DNA of 64,000 nt, from the NCBI GenBank assembly GCA_024280735.1, contig JAJRPO010000025.1, positions 1 through 64,000 of the forward strand, in the 5' to 3' direction. The translations under genes were made by a program, and so were the position numbers. Below the pieces are notes generated by a model. It worked only from the letters and a program-made list of their open reading frames with translations, was not told the origin of the DNA and did not search any database. Origin of the DNA: Alphaproteobacteria bacterium. Lineage in GTDB: Bacteria > Pseudomonadota > Alphaproteobacteria > Rhodobacterales > Rhodobacteraceae. How positions within the stretch are numbered: the stretch's first letter is position 1; every line of letters begins with the position of its first letter. Shown here piece after piece: positions 20,158 to 29,054 of the stretch.

Positions 20158-20173
20158 TTCTCATCCCTCCCCT

Positions 20174-20683
20174 TCACCGACGCGGTGCAGCGGGCGCAGG
20201 GTACGCGGGCTGATAGCCATAGATTGGGTTTGATTGGCCAAAAAATCCGTTCCATGGACCGTTCGGCACAAAGGATGGCATTTGCCCATAGTATTGACCC
20301 GGCCCACCAAAATTCTGGTTGCCGCCTTGTGGGTATTGATAGCCACTCCATCGCTGGCCCTGATTGAAGGGCGTCCACCCCCAACCTCGACGAAACTGTG
20401 GTTGTCGCTGCAAATTAACCTGCGGCGGCTGCGGATAAACAGGGGCCTGCACGGTATTGGTATCTGAATTGCCCACACGCGGCGCGCCAACTTGAGGCCT
20501 TTTTTGCATCCAATAAGGCATTGGCATTACGTTATTCCAACGCGGTTGCATTTGCGGGGTCTGTGGGGCCATTTGAAACGGGCCTGGGGGGGAGGATTGT
20601 CCACCCGATGTTTGACCCATGGCAACAGACGCACTCAGCGCGACCAAAGCAGCAGTCAGATAAGTTTTGAAATTGATGTTCAT
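20174..20683 (-). CDS. Secreted Pro/Gln/Trp/Asn-rich protein
   Basis: Start at MNINFKTYLTAALVALSASVAMGQ (20683); MQPRWNNVMPMPYWMQKRP, MPSFVPNGPWNGFFGQSNPIYGYQPAYP. Confidence 0.75.
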   Translation of the reverse strand: MNINFKTYLTAALVALSASVAMGQTSGGQSSPPGPFQMAPQTPQMQPRWNNVMPMPYWMQKRPQVGAPRVGNSDTNTVQAPVYPQPPQVNLQRQPQFRRGWGWTPFNQGQRWSGYQYPQGGNQNFGGPGQYYGQMPSFVPNGPWNGFFGQSNPIYGYQPAYPAPAAPRR

Positions 20684-20687
20684 TGTC

Positions 20688-23600
20688 CTATTCCTCCTTG
20701 CTGTCGTTGGTTTTCTTGAGGCGAATACCGCGACGTGCAGTGCTTTTGGCTTTGCCACGCGCCGCAGGTTTTTTGGCGGTTTTAGTTGCCGGCTTGTTGG
20801 CCTTTGGCTTGGAAGCTGCGGGCTTCTTCGCGACAGGTTTCTTTGCAGCCGGTTTTTTCGCCGGAGCTTTCTTAGTTTTAGCCGCCGCTTTTACTGGTGC
20901 CGACTTAGTCTTTTTTGGTTCCGTAGCGGCCTTAGGCGGTGTTGGTTTTACTTCAGTCTTAGCCGTTACTACTGGTTCCGCAGGCTTGATTGCTTCGGCC
21001 TTTGGTGTTGCAACTTTTGCTCTCGGTATTTCCACCGGTGCCGGGGCCACAGGCACGGGCGTTGACACAGCAACCGCCGCAGAAGCCTCAGTTTTGTGGC
21101 CGCCAAACAAACCCAGTATGCCTTTGATCAACGTTGTTACGAGGAAGACAGATGCTTCAACAGTCATCAACAGGATGTCGCCAACGGCTACCAAGAATGA
21201 ACGCGATTGTTTCATGCGGTCACGGTTTGGCAAGGTAGCGGTTTCTTTGACTTCGGTATGCAGTCCAGCCGTCGGTTGATCCGCTTCATCATCTTCTTCG
21301 TTGGTCAAAGCCCGGCGAAAGCTGACACAGCCCAGCGGGATAACGATCAAGGTTAGGATTGTTGAAACCAGACCACCCATCATTAACGACACAGCCATGC
21401 CCTCAAAAATAGGGTCGGACAGGATTACCGAGGAACCAACCATCAGCGCCAATGCGGTGATAATAATTGGACGCGTGCGGGTGGCACAAGCGTGGATCAC
21501 GGCCTCCTGTACTTCCATACCGCCTTCAACCGCCTGGCGTGAGAAGTCGACAAGCAGGATCGAGTTTCGCACAATAATCCCCGCAAGCGCGATGAAACCG
21601 ATCATCGAGGTGGCGCTGAAAGAGGCACCAAACAACCAGTGGCCAGGCACGATGCCAATCAAGGTCAACGGGATAGGGAACATCACAATGGCGGGCATTG
21701 TGAAGTTGCCAAATTCCCAAACCACGAGGATGTAGATCAAGATCAGAGCAACACCGAACGCGATGCCCATGTCGCGGAATGTCACGTAGGTAACAGTCCA
21801 TTCGCCAGTCCATTCCAACGCAGATTGCAGGTTGGTTTCTGGCGGCGCAATATAGTTGGTGTCTACACGGCCACCATCTGGCGCGACATAGTCGTCCAAC
21901 AGACCTTCGAGTTCAAGAATGCCATAGATTGGCGCGCCGAGGCGGCCCGTTACTTCGCCGGTTACAAATTCCACTGCACGCAGGTCTTTGTGATAAACAG
22001 GCAGATCGACGGTGAATGGCTCAAAATACCCTAGTTCGGTAAGCGGGATCATTGTGCCGCCGGCAGTCGGTACGGGCAACTGGCCCAGACGCCCAAACTC
22101 TCCACGTAATGCCAGCGGCATTTGCAGATAGATAAACTTTGGCTCCAGCGCGCGCTCAACCTTTACATCGCCCAGCTTGTAGCCACCCATTGCCATTTCC
22201 AATTGGCGATTGATGTCATCCACTGACACACCGCGACGGGATGCTTTTTCGCGGTTCACCACAAAACGCCAGCTCTCATAGGGGGCCTGCATGAATGTGT
22301 CGACGTCTACAATGGTGTCAGCTTTGCGGAACAGTTCGGCCACATCAGCTGCGACCTGACGGCGGGTCTCGTTATCGGGGCCATAGATTTCAGCAACCAT
22401 GGTTTGCAACACAGGTGGACCGGGCGGCATTTCAATTATTTCGATATTTGCGCCCATTGCATCAGCGATAGGCGTCAACGCCGCGCGGGTAAGGATTGCC
22501 AAATCTTCGGAAGACCGATCACGGTCGCCTTTGCCAACGATCTGAACCTGAATATCGCCTTGCCAGCTGCGATCACGCATATAAGTGTGGCGCACCAATC
22601 CATTAAAGTTGAACGGCGAGGCGGTGCCCACATAGGATTGCAGCGCGACTACTTCGGGCAATTTACGGATTTCGGCAGCCAGTTGTGCAACCACATTAGC
22701 TGTGATCGGCAAGGCCGTGCCTTCTGGCATATTGATGGTGACGTTATATTCAGGCTTATTGTCTTTGGGCAGCATTTTGACGGTGACGTCAGTTGTCTTG
22801 AACAATAACAGGCTCAGACCAAAGGTGATCAGCAGGCCAGCGGCGAACAACCAGCCGAACAGGGGTTTGTTGATCAGTGGTGACAGGATGTTGCCAAAAA
22901 GATTGTGCAGCCATTCCGCCTGACGGTGCTCACTGGCTTGCATCTTGTCCAGTTTTTCCATCGACGGGCGGATACGACGTGCCAGCCAAGGTGTGAAGAT
23001 GAAGGCGGCGAACAGGGACAGCAGCATCGCAACAGACCCCAGTGCCGGGATTGGCTGCATGTAAGGACCCATCATGCCGGTCACAAAACCCATCGGCAAC
23101 AGCGCCGCAATCACTGTGAAAGTCGCTAGAATGGTTGGGTTGCCAACCTCGCGTACCGCGTCAATGCTGGTTTCGTCGCGCATCGCGCCCTCTTCGAGCC
23201 AACGGCGATAGATGTTTTCGACAACCACAATCGCGTCATCCACCAGAATACCGATCGAAAAAATCAAGGCGAACAGGGACACCCTGTCGATGGTGTACCC
23301 AAGCAACCAAGCCGAGAATACAGTGAGCAAGATCACAACAGGGATCACAATCAGAACTACAACCGCCGCCCGCAGGCCCAATGCAAACCAGATCAACAAG
23401 GTCACCGCACCAGTCACCACGAACAACTTAAAAATCAGTTCGTTAACTTTTTCATTGGCAGTTTCACCATAGTTTCTGGTGATTTCGACGTGGACGTTTT
23501 CCGGGATCAGAGTGCCCTGCAAACGATCCATATAGGCTAGGACATTGCTGGCAACCGCAACACCGTTGGAACCGCTCTTTTTGGCCACTGCAATTGTTAC

Positions 23601-24569
23601 AGCCGATGCACCGATTGGGGCGCGTTCGCCTGTGTCACTGTGAAAGGTTTCACCGCCAATTTCAGAACCATAAGCGGGGCCAGTGTAATAGGATACAAGG
23701 TTGTTTGCGTCGTCTGTCGACTCTGTCACCAAGGCAACATCGCGGATATAAATGGGTTCACCTTGGCCTGTGCCAATCATCAGGTTTTCGATGTCCCGCG
23801 CAGAGCGTAGGAAAGAGCCCGTCATAAGCGAGAATGAAGTATCGCCCATTTCGACATTGCCCACCCCACGTTCGGCGTTGGCCGTGCGAATTGTCTGTGC
23901 AATCTGGTCAAGCCCGATGCCAAAGCCAGCCAGGCGTTCCGGGAATACTTCTACACGGATGGCATCAGAACGACCACCTACGATGAAGCTTTGTGAGGTG
24001 TCATCTACCTCTTTCAAACGCTGTAAAACATCAAGTCCAAGTGCGCGCAACGAACTGTCGTCTACTTCGTGAGACCAAAGTGTCATGGTCACAACAGGCA
24101 CATCATCAACGCCTTTGGGGCGGATCAATGGCAGGGAAACACCGGGGGGGATCCTGTCCAGGTTGGACTGAATTTTGTCGTTCAATTTAACCAGCGACGG
24201 GCCGAGTTCCTCGCCCACATCAAACTGAACGGTAACAATAGCCCCATTGCGTTGGGAAACCGAATAAACGTGATCAACGCCCTGAATTTCCGACATCATC
24301 CGCTCTAGCGGATCGGTTGCGAGCGATGCCACCTGATCAGAAGAAGCGCCTTGATAAGAAAAGAAAATATCGACCATTGGCACAGAAATCTGTGGGTCTT
24401 CCTGACGTGGTGTCAGGATCAGCCCCATAATACCGAGTCCAAGACAGGCAACCAGCAGTAATGGCGACAATGGTGAGTTGATAAAGGCTTTTGCCAGCGC
24501 GCCAGCTAAACCTAGCTTAGTGGTATAGTCCGCTTTTCCGGCATCATTTTTTGTATCATTATTAGACAT
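20688..24569 (-). CDS. RND-superfamily efflux permease with Lys/Ala/Pro-rich C-terminal extension
   Basis: 1293 aa; RND topology and motifs (LIFSIGILVDDAIVVVENIYRRW, FIALAGIIVRNSILLVDF); last ~170 aa low complexity, terminal ~90 aa KKAPAKKPAAKKPVAKKPAA-type. Confidence 0.92.
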   Translation of the reverse strand: MSNNDTKNDAGKADYTTKLGLAGALAKAFINSPLSPLLLVACLGLGIMGLILTPRQEDPQISVPMVDIFFSYQGASSDQVASLATDPLERMMSEIQGVDHVYSVSQRNGAIVTVQFDVGEELGPSLVKLNDKIQSNLDRIPPGVSLPLIRPKGVDDVPVVTMTLWSHEVDDSSLRALGLDVLQRLKEVDDTSQSFIVGGRSDAIRVEVFPERLAGFGIGLDQIAQTIRTANAERGVGNVEMGDTSFSLMTGSFLRSARDIENLMIGTGQGEPIYIRDVALVTESTDDANNLVSYYTGPAYGSEIGGETFHSDTGERAPIGASAVTIAVAKKSGSNGVAVASNVLAYMDRLQGTLIPENVHVEITRNYGETANEKVNELIFKLFVVTGAVTLLIWFALGLRAAVVVLIVIPVVILLTVFSAWLLGYTIDRVSLFALIFSIGILVDDAIVVVENIYRRWLEEGAMRDETSIDAVREVGNPTILATFTVIAALLPMGFVTGMMGPYMQPIPALGSVAMLLSLFAAFIFTPWLARRIRPSMEKLDKMQASEHRQAEWLHNLFGNILSPLINKPLFGWLFAAGLLITFGLSLLLFKTTDVTVKMLPKDNKPEYNVTINMPEGTALPITANVVAQLAAEIRKLPEVVALQSYVGTASPFNFNGLVRHTYMRDRSWQGDIQVQIVGKGDRDRSSEDLAILTRAALTPIADAMGANIEIIEMPPGPPVLQTMVAEIYGPDNETRRQVAADVAELFRKADTIVDVDTFMQAPYESWRFVVNREKASRRGVSVDDINRQLEMAMGGYKLGDVKVERALEPKFIYLQMPLALRGEFGRLGQLPVPTAGGTMIPLTELGYFEPFTVDLPVYHKDLRAVEFVTGEVTGRLGAPIYGILELEGLLDDYVAPDGGRVDTNYIAPPETNLQSALEWTGEWTVTYVTFRDMGIAFGVALILIYILVVWEFGNFTMPAIVMFPIPLTLIGIVPGHWLFGASFSATSMIGFIALAGIIVRNSILLVDFSRQAVEGGMEVQEAVIHACATRTRPIIITALALMVGSSVILSDPIFEGMAVSLMMGGLVSTILTLIVIPLGCVSFRRALTNEEDDEADQPTAGLHTEVKETATLPNRDRMKQSRSFLVAVGDILLMTVEASVFLVTTLIKGILGLFGGHKTEASAAVAVSTPVPVAPAPVEIPRAKVATPKAEAIKPAEPVVTAKTEVKPTPPKAATEPKKTKSAPVKAAAKTKKAPAKKPAAKKPVAKKPAASKPKANKPATKTAKKPAARGKAKSTARRGIRLKKTNDSKEE

Positions 24570-24603
24570 AGTCTCTCCTCCCCGCTTTCCTATTCAGTTT
24601 CCG

Positions 24604-25761
24604 TTATTCACCAGAAACCAGATTTGCAGGGGGGTTGAGGATGACTTGCTCGCCACCACTCAGACCAGACATGACGGCGATACGCCCGTCAGGCAAAGGA
24701 TAGCCAACACGCACCAACCTCAGAGAGGGTACGTCATTTTCCAGAACAAAAACCGATGGCAGGCTGCCGCGCCAAACCAGTGCTTCTGGCGGCACCGCCG
24801 CTTGTGAGCGTGTCGGCACAGAATTATCGGGAATTGTCACCTCGACATACATACCCGGGCCACCAACAGAGTCATTTGGCAGGTCGAATTTCACTTTAAC
24901 AGTGTGACGCACAGGGTCGGCCACAGGAAAAACCTGTGCTACGCGGGCCTCTACTTGCCCCCCTGCCGCATCAATACGGGCGGGAACAATCATGCCAACT
25001 GTCAAACCGGAGGCCAAACGTACAGGAACATCCGCAACGATGCGCAGGTAATCCGTAAACGCATATTTAACGAGCGGCATGCCGGGTTGAACTGTGTCGC
25101 CAACCTCCACCATCTTTTGAACCACTATGCCATCAAATGGCGCGATTGCATTTGCATCCCGCAGACGTGCATCCAATGCGTCAAGATTGGCTTGCGCCTG
25201 CATTAACGCGCTTTGCGCCTGACTGATGCCAGCGCCCTGCGCATAAAGATCCGCCTGACGTTCAAAACCAGAATCCGATTGCCCCATAGCATTAGAAAAA
25301 CCACGGGTGAAAAACTGGTCAAACGTTGACGGGATACCCATGCCCGGAATGCCGGTAATAGAGTTGGTCCGAGGCGAATACAGCTCACGAGAATATTGCA
25401 TCTGAGAATTACGCAATGCGGATTCCGCTTGGTAAATTTGTGCAGCAGCAGCGCGACGGCGTGCTTGGATTTCATCGTCTCCGATTTTAATCAACACTTC
25501 GCCGTCTTTGGCGCGATGCCCCTCTGCACCAGCCATAAACGTAATGCGGCCCGGAATTTGCGCTGTAAGCGTGACCTCTTTAAAGGGAATTACGGTTCCA
25601 CCAACTGTTGCATCACCGCCGATTTCGGAAGTAGACACTGAAGCAGTTTGAAACTGACGCGCCCCCTCTTGAGCAGAAGCTTCTTGCGCCAAAGCAAACA
25701 TCAATGCTGCGACGGTCAGAGACTTACAAGTCGTAAGTGCAATACAATTCAGTGGCTTCAT
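24604..25761 (-). CDS. RND periplasmic adaptor (HlyD/MFP family)
   Basis: Signal peptide, GRITFMAGAEGHRAKDGEVLIKIGDDE lipoyl-like motif, IAPFDGIVVQKMVEVGDTVQPG. Confidence 0.9.
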   Translation of the reverse strand: MKPLNCIALTTCKSLTVAALMFALAQEASAQEGARQFQTASVSTSEIGGDATVGGTVIPFKEVTLTAQIPGRITFMAGAEGHRAKDGEVLIKIGDDEIQARRRAAAAQIYQAESALRNSQMQYSRELYSPRTNSITGIPGMGIPSTFDQFFTRGFSNAMGQSDSGFERQADLYAQGAGISQAQSALMQAQANLDALDARLRDANAIAPFDGIVVQKMVEVGDTVQPGMPLVKYAFTDYLRIVADVPVRLASGLTVGMIVPARIDAAGGQVEARVAQVFPVADPVRHTVKVKFDLPNDSVGGPGMYVEVTIPDNSVPTRSQAAVPPEALVWRGSLPSVFVLENDVPSLRLVRVGYPLPDGRIAVMSGLSGGEQVILNPPANLVSGE

Positions 25762-26139
25762 AACGCTCCCCATTATTCCAGTTTTTTGTCGGTCTCTATT
25801 AACTTATTCACGGTTCTTATTTTTAGTCACAACAGCGTTTTCGTAAATTGCGTTTACCATATCCTCCTCGCCATTTAAAGTATTTTTATATCTCAATATT
25901 TGAATATGTAACAATAATTGGCAAAAAAATGGGCGGTTTTTCCGCTGAATGGGCTAAACTGCGATGGAATTGGTTTAAATTGCAAGTTGCCTAAACTTTT
26001 TGGTAGTGATTCGTCAGCCGCTCTACATCTAAAGGAGAAATGGTTTTTGACATCAAACCGGCCTTCATTCGCCAAACCTCGGGTGAACATTAGAAACGTA
26101 AATCAATCGGCCACTGAACTGACTATTTTCCGGGTGCCA

Positions 26140-26544
26140 TTAAAAGGGCAGCATCCCGCCCCACATATAAGACATCGGCTGGGAAAATGCATAAGAAGCT
26201 TGCCCAATATCATGAGTCATACGGTTCACATTCATCGTCATCGATTTAACAGACTTCGTCATATCAACCATGTTAGCAGACAGCGCGGCCACATTCGAAT
26301 TCATTTCTGAAAAGTTACCGTTCATGTCTTTAATATTCAGCGCCATGGTGTGCATGTCATCTGCCATACTAATTTGCGTTCCAACCATGGCCTTCATGCT
26401 TTGGTTCATTTCAATGATAACCTCGGTCATCAAAAAGACACGCTGCGCCATCCCGTACATAACCCAAGTGAACACTGCCATGACAATAACGATACCAACT
26501 GTCGCGAAGGCGATAAAGCGGCCGCTGTTTACACGTCTGTACAT
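26140..26544 (-). CDS. Met-rich single-TM coiled-coil protein of unknown function
   Basis: N-terminal TM then MADDMHTMALNIKDMNGNFSEMNSNVAALSANMVDMTKSVKSMTMNVNRM. Confidence 0.65.
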   Translation of the reverse strand: MYRRVNSGRFIAFATVGIVIVMAVFTWVMYGMAQRVFLMTEVIIEMNQSMKAMVGTQISMADDMHTMALNIKDMNGNFSEMNSNVAALSANMVDMTKSVKSMTMNVNRMTHDIGQASYAFSQPMSYMWGGMLPF

Positions 26545-26679
26545 GGTGAACTCCTAGAAAGCGGTCGGCGTTTTTGCGCCAGTCGGGGGCCTTTAATAGT
26601 GCCGACGATTTACATCTCCAGAACACATTCCAATTGTCATATACAATATTGAAGGAATTGTTAAGTCTTTTGTCTGTTT

Positions 26680-27672
26680 TCAATCAAACAACCGGCTCAA
26701 GGCGGTTACCAACGGCTCAGGATCATCCAGAACCAATCGAACTGGGAGGGTAAGGACCTTTTGCTGGTACGATGCAGGCAACCGAACCGCGTCTTTTTCC
26801 GTCGTCACCAACTGCGCGCCCAGTGCAACTGCTTCCTTCTCCATACGGTGCAATGCCGCAAGCGGCAGTTTCTGGTGATCGCTAAAGGCGTGGCACGCAA
26901 CGATGTCGGCACCTGCCGCATTCAATGTGTCAAAAAACTTCTGCGGACGGCCAATCCCCGCAAATGCAAGCGCACGCATGCCTTGCCAATCCATTCCGGT
27001 CTGCAAAGGAACCAGCTCGCCAATCGTCTGGGGTTTGTTGATTGCAGAACCCCATTGAGTATCGAAATATTTCTGTGCTTTGCGGCTTCCGATCGAAAGG
27101 ATCAAGTCCGCCTGCAAAACTCCCTGCGCAACGTTTTGGCGCAGCGGGCCTGAAGGGAAAACATAGCCGTTACCGAATCCGGTTTGTGCATCGACAACCA
27201 AAACCGTCAGATCTTTGAATAATGCAGGGTTTTGCATGCCGTCATCCAAAACGATCACATCGGCCCCCGCCTCAACGGCCCTCTGCGCCCCGATCGCACG
27301 GTCCTTAGAAACCCAGCAAGGTGCAAAAGCGGCCAGCAGCAGCGGTTCGTCGCCGACTTGATCCGCTTTATGATTGTGCAAATCCACTTGCACCGGTCCA
27401 CTAAGCGATCCGCCATAACCTCGGCTGACAATATGAACTGACTTTCCCAGATCAATTAATCGAGTGACAACTTCAATGACTGTTGGTGTTTTGCCTGTCC
27501 CCCCAAGGTTGATATTGCCAATACAAACCACAGGAACCGGCAGTCGCAGGTGGGCACCCTTTGACCAGCGCCTTGCGGCAACGCCACGCCAAACAGCAGA
27601 CAACGGGGCCAATATCCGAGGCCAGGGTCCCACAGAATCGGGTGAAAAGCTCCAAAACAAAGGCGGTTTCAT
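26680..27672 (-). CDS. lpxK: Tetraacyldisaccharide 4'-kinase
   Basis: CIGNINLGGTGKTPTVIEV, VLDDGMQN. Confidence 0.93.
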   Translation of the reverse strand: MKPPLFWSFSPDSVGPWPRILAPLSAVWRGVAARRWSKGAHLRLPVPVVCIGNINLGGTGKTPTVIEVVTRLIDLGKSVHIVSRGYGGSLSGPVQVDLHNHKADQVGDEPLLLAAFAPCWVSKDRAIGAQRAVEAGADVIVLDDGMQNPALFKDLTVLVVDAQTGFGNGYVFPSGPLRQNVAQGVLQADLILSIGSRKAQKYFDTQWGSAINKPQTIGELVPLQTGMDWQGMRALAFAGIGRPQKFFDTLNAAGADIVACHAFSDHQKLPLAALHRMEKEAVALGAQLVTTEKDAVRLPASYQQKVLTLPVRLVLDDPEPLVTALSRLFD

Positions 27673-29054
27673 TCAACATCTCCGGCAACACCCAAGTGTT
27701 CTGCCACCAATTCCAACACAAGGTCAGTGACTTCTGCGCCTTCTGAATTTGCAATCCAGGCGGCATGGGCCATTTCAGCGGCCTTGTCTGGCGACATCAA
27801 TTCGCTAACGGCTTCGGCCAATGATTCAACCGACAACACTTCCACCGCGGCACCTACTTGTGCCAGCCGAAAAAACCGATCGGCAAAATTTTCGACAAAT
27901 GGGCCGTGAATAATTGCGGAACCAAGCGCTGCCGGGCCTCCCGGGTTCATGCCACCGCCACTCTCTGTCATTGAATTCCCAACCAGTGAAACCGAGGCTA
28001 TCCGATACCACAAACCGAGTTCACCGGGCACGTCCGCCAGTAGAATATCCGTTAACGGCGTAAAGCTGTCAGGGTCAGATCGGCGCGCAACATTAAGCCC
28101 GGTTTTTGACAGGTTTTCACTCAGAGGACCGATTTGATTACAGGACAACGGTGACAGAATGGTCAGCAGCCTATGAGTGGACCGTTGCGCTATCTTATGC
28201 GCCTCTATAACCATGCTCTCTTCACTCGCACTGACAAATGAGGCGAGCCAAACAGGACGCCCGCGCACTTGTTTTGCTATTTGCAGTCTGGCGCTCTCAT
28301 TTACAGAAAGCGGGCTTGAACCTTCTTTTAGAACGCCCGTTACAAAAACCCTCTCCGGCTTCACCCCCAATTTTATTATACTGCTGGATGCAACATCATC
28401 GATCACCAAAATCGACGCAAATCTGCTCAACACAGAGCGGGCGACACCGGGCACCCAACGTATAGGTGCAAACGATCGGCCCGGCTGCGCAGCATTTAGG
28501 TAGAGCATCGGAATAGCCCTTTCGGCAGTTGCCTCCAGCAACACAGGCATAAGTTTATTTTCGGACCACAAACATAAATCTGGCTGCCAATGGTCCAGAA
28601 ATGTTTTGCAGGCTTGGGGGGTATCGTAGGGAGTATATTGGTGGAGCGTATTTTTCGGCAGACGTACCGACAATACCTGTTCAGAAATCCGCTCTGTGGT
28701 CGTGAGCAGGAAATGTGCTTTAGGGTAATTCCGTTGCAACCGGTCAATCAAACCCATCAACACAAATGACTGGCCCAAATTTGCAGAATGAAGCCAAATC
28801 AATTTGCCATCATTGCGCAGCTTATCTGTGTGGCCCTGCCGTTCCTGAATACGCGTGGAATCTTCTTCGCCCAATGACACTGCACGTTGCCCTTGGTGTT
28901 CTTTCAGTGGCGAAGCGAATTTCGCAACACCTTTGTAAACCGAAAGACCCAAAGTGTTTGAATCCGTCATTTTTCCCGGCATGCCCCTGCCCCATGTAAG
29001 TTTCGCCCCTGTTAGCTGCGCATAAACCTTCGCACAGGCACTAGGCAACGCCAA
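27669..29054 (-). CDS. 3-deoxy-D-manno-octulosonic acid transferase homologue (WaaA/KdtA family, motif-divergent)
   Basis: GELGLWYRIASVSLVGNS, YLNAAQPGRSFAPIRW, GEEDSTRIQERQG; adjacent to lpxK (4-bp overlap). Confidence 0.78.
   Translation of the reverse strand: MALPSACAKVYAQLTGAKLTWGRGMPGKMTDSNTLGLSVYKGVAKFASPLKEHQGQRAVSLGEEDSTRIQERQGHTDKLRNDGKLIWLHSANLGQSFVLMGLIDRLQRNYPKAHFLLTTTERISEQVLSVRLPKNTLHQYTPYDTPQACKTFLDHWQPDLCLWSENKLMPVLLEATAERAIPMLYLNAAQPGRSFAPIRWVPGVARSVLSRFASILVIDDVASSSIIKLGVKPERVFVTGVLKEGSSPLSVNESARLQIAKQVRGRPVWLASFVSASEESMVIEAHKIAQRSTHRLLTILSPLSCNQIGPLSENLSKTGLNVARRSDPDSFTPLTDILLADVPGELGLWYRIASVSLVGNSMTESGGGMNPGGPAALGSAIIHGPFVENFADRFFRLAQVGAAVEVLSVESLAEAVSELMSPDKAAEMAHAAWIANSEGAEVTDLVLELVAEHLGVAGDVE

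Noticed and set aside
25893-26090. 65-aa minus-strand ORF upstream of the RND adaptor
   Set aside because: No recognisable domain or convincing RBS; treated as intergenic/promoter region.
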